From Xestospongia bergquistia (Eukaryota; Porifera; Demospongiae; Haplosclerida; Petrosiidae): DNA of 64,000 nucleotides. Below the pieces are notes generated by a model, which had not been told where the DNA came from, ran no database searches, and was given only the letters and a program-made list of their open reading frames with translations. Both the position numbers and the translations under genes were made by a program. The stretch spans positions 2,418,001-2,482,000 of the forward strand of contig OZ014422.1 of the NCBI GenBank assembly GCA_963965975.1. The letters are read 5' to 3'. Below are positions 62,435 to 64,000 of the stretch, piece by piece. Every line of letters starts with the position of its first letter. Within the stretch, counting starts at the first letter, position 1.

Positions 62435-63985
62435 ATGGTAAGTCATCAATCATCTGTTGCTTATCGAACTGAGACTATCTTCCATGTTGAGCCAGCTGTG
62501 TCAGCCAAAAATATATATGCTGATATCAAAATCCCTCAAAATCCAGGTATGGCTGACAACAACTATAGCGGTGGTCATCAAGACAGCTACTGCTCTGAGT
62601 CAGTCGGCCTTACTGGTCCCACTTCAAAGAAACTCAAGCTGATTACCCAATACAACCCGTATGGTTTTATCCCCATTATGGCATGTAATGCTAATAACCA
62701 AATGATAGCCGTCAGTTTTATTGAAGAGTTTTTTCTTGTAGTCTTTGACTCTGATTGCCACATTATATCATCGACTAAATTTGGTCGTTACTCTGGTACA
62801 TTTGCTGGCGGTTATTTCTACCTCAACAATGATTATGATGCCATCGTTACTACTGGTTCACGACTTGAATGCTATCCAACAGCTTCTGTTCCTCAAAAGA
62901 GTGAAGTCTACTCCTTGGAACGTAAATGGAAAAGTGCAGACATCGTTAAAGAAGTTACTGGCAGTTTTGAAGGTAACGCTTTATACTCTGCTCTTCCAAT
63001 CTGGGGACAGACCAACCTCTATTGGTGTCTATTAGCTGGTGACTATGATACTTCCAGTGGTGAGCTTCAGTCACCTGCCTACATGGCTGCTGTTGAAATT
63101 GTTCCAGATGACAAAAAAATAGATGGATGTACTACCAAAGTGAAGTCCTTTCTTAAACTGGAAAACCAGTGGAACAACAACACATTTTCAGTTGATGATA
63201 CTGGTGCTGCTTATTTTGTTACTAATGTTATGAAGTCCAAAACGGAGCCTGCTGACTATGGCAATCTCTACTGTGTAACGTATGACTCAGCTAAATCTAC
63301 TGTTGCCGCTAAGTGGGTCTATCAATACAAGAGTTGTGGACTCCTAAAGACTGGCCAGAAGAACATTGGTTCTGGTACTACACCTACTGTTATGGTAGGT
63401 GATGATGGTACAAAGTCAGTAGCCATCACTGACAATGCCAACCCTAAGATGAACGTTGTCGTGGTCGATTGTGAAAGTGGAAAGCTGATCACAGAGGAAC
63501 CTGTCTTTTCTAAAATGAGGAGTGCCGATGAAGCATCACTTATTGGTGTCAATAATCGTGTTGTTGTAGAGAATAACTTTGGCCATACTACTGCTTTTCC
63601 TTATTCTCAATTGGTCTCTAATGAACCTGGAATGGATTTGATTGAAGTGTTGCCTTCCCAAAAGGCATCTGAGAAGATTTGGAAAAATAAAAGCACCGCT
63701 TTCTTTGCTATGAGTATGTTAGCTCGAGAAAGTGGTATTATCTTTGCTTTCAGTGGAGCATGGTATGAGACTATCTCAGCTACTGAGGGTCCAGAGTACA
63801 GTGTCGTTGCTATAGATGCATACGATGGACGTATCATTTGGCGTATTCCAGTGGGACGTGGATTTGAATACTGTCATGAGTACGGTGGCTTCTATTTCAA
63901 TCGTACTGGTTCAGGTACTAGTACAGGTACTAGTATGTTTGTGGGCACTAATCGCTACCTTGTCTCAATTCAAGACTTCGACTGA
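62435..63985 (+). CDS. Intronless PQQ-like beta-propeller protein, copy 2
   Basis: This uninterrupted frame of 516 residues is about 96% identical to the copy at 53408. Most differences are single substitutions that keep the frame open (for example GDIKIPRNP to ADIKIPQNP, and ENPVF to EEPVF), which suggests both copies are under protein-level constraint. The end is shortened: gene 1 has five extra residues after the shared LVSIQ-x-x-D. The same blade-like motifs are present, including AIDAYDGRIIWRIPVGRG. No signal peptide is seen. It shares leader, TATA box and spacing with gene 1. Confidence 0.85.
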   Translation: MVSHQSSVAYRTETIFHVEPAVSAKNIYADIKIPQNPGMADNNYSGGHQDSYCSESVGLTGPTSKKLKLITQYNPYGFIPIMACNANNQMIAVSFIEEFFLVVFDSDCHIISSTKFGRYSGTFAGGYFYLNNDYDAIVTTGSRLECYPTASVPQKSEVYSLERKWKSADIVKEVTGSFEGNALYSALPIWGQTNLYWCLLAGDYDTSSGELQSPAYMAAVEIVPDDKKIDGCTTKVKSFLKLENQWNNNTFSVDDTGAAYFVTNVMKSKTEPADYGNLYCVTYDSAKSTVAAKWVYQYKSCGLLKTGQKNIGSGTTPTVMVGDDGTKSVAITDNANPKMNVVVVDCESGKLITEEPVFSKMRSADEASLIGVNNRVVVENNFGHTTAFPYSQLVSNEPGMDLIEVLPSQKASEKIWKNKSTAFFAMSMLARESGIIFAFSGAWYETISATEGPEYSVVAIDAYDGRIIWRIPVGRGFEYCHEYGGFYFNRTGSGTSTGTSMFVGTNRYLVSIQDFD

Positions 63986-64000
63986 AGGACAGGGATTAAT

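Larger units (their letters stand above)
60089..63985 (+). repeat. Segmental duplication unit 2
   Basis: This is the second copy of 51480-54973, in the same orientation. It carries a CHID1 relic, 5'-flank block, TATA box and intact propeller gene, plus an extra insertion at about 60573-60987. Confidence 0.85.

Noticed and set aside
1..64000. CRISPR arrays, bacterial operons, phage genes or tRNA genes
   Set aside because: No spaced direct-repeat array, prokaryotic gene layout or cloverleaf with A/B boxes was recognised by eye. The spliced genes show nuclear eukaryotic DNA.

Overview
This is eukaryotic, metazoan-type nuclear DNA. It is AT-rich, its genes are split into many exons by GT-AG introns mostly about 45-70 bp long, and spacers between some genes are very short. 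The compact introns, tight packing and invertebrate-like versions of animal genes (RNF213, JMJD8, CHID1, XDH) suggest a basal animal. A demosponge such as Amphimedon is my best guess, inferred from style and not proven.

Layout. (1) Positions 395-18247 (+) hold three tandem copies of a molybdo-flavoenzyme of the xanthine dehydrogenase/aldehyde oxidase family, each about 29 exons, in units of about 5.7 kb separated by only 122-125 bp. The middle copy has an in-frame nonsense codon. The copies are mosaics of each other. (2) Positions 19042-19677 (-) encode a small secreted cysteine-rich protein with a GPI-like tail. It is followed by a hAT-type MITE with a perfect 8-bp target duplication. (3) Positions 20601-44486 (-) hold one giant RNF213/mysterin gene: zinc ribbons, CBM20-like domain, AAA+ modules, E3 shell and RZ finger. 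The catalytic RING expected between two recognisable flanks is absent. (4) Positions 45460-47043 (-) and 47091-49152 (+) are JMJD8 and CHID1, head to head with 47 bp between their start codons. (5) From 49153 to the end is a repeat-rich array: two intronless, about 96% identical PQQ-like beta-propeller genes (53408-54973 and 62435-63985), decayed relatives, relics of the CHID1 3' end that travel with them, a segmental duplication (51480-54973 versus 60089-63985), two non-autonomous transposon-like insertions and several tandem repeats.

Functional picture. Purine or aldehyde oxidation (XDH array), cell-autonomous immunity and ubiquitylation (RNF213) and ER/secretory-pathway proteins (JMJD8, CHID1) sit side by side. 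I see no evidence that they form a pathway. The most unusual items are the RING-less RNF213, the altered substrate-pocket residues in all XDH copies, and the co-amplified CHID1-tail plus propeller unit. Exon joins were made by eye from splice sites and reading frame, so exon edges are provisional.
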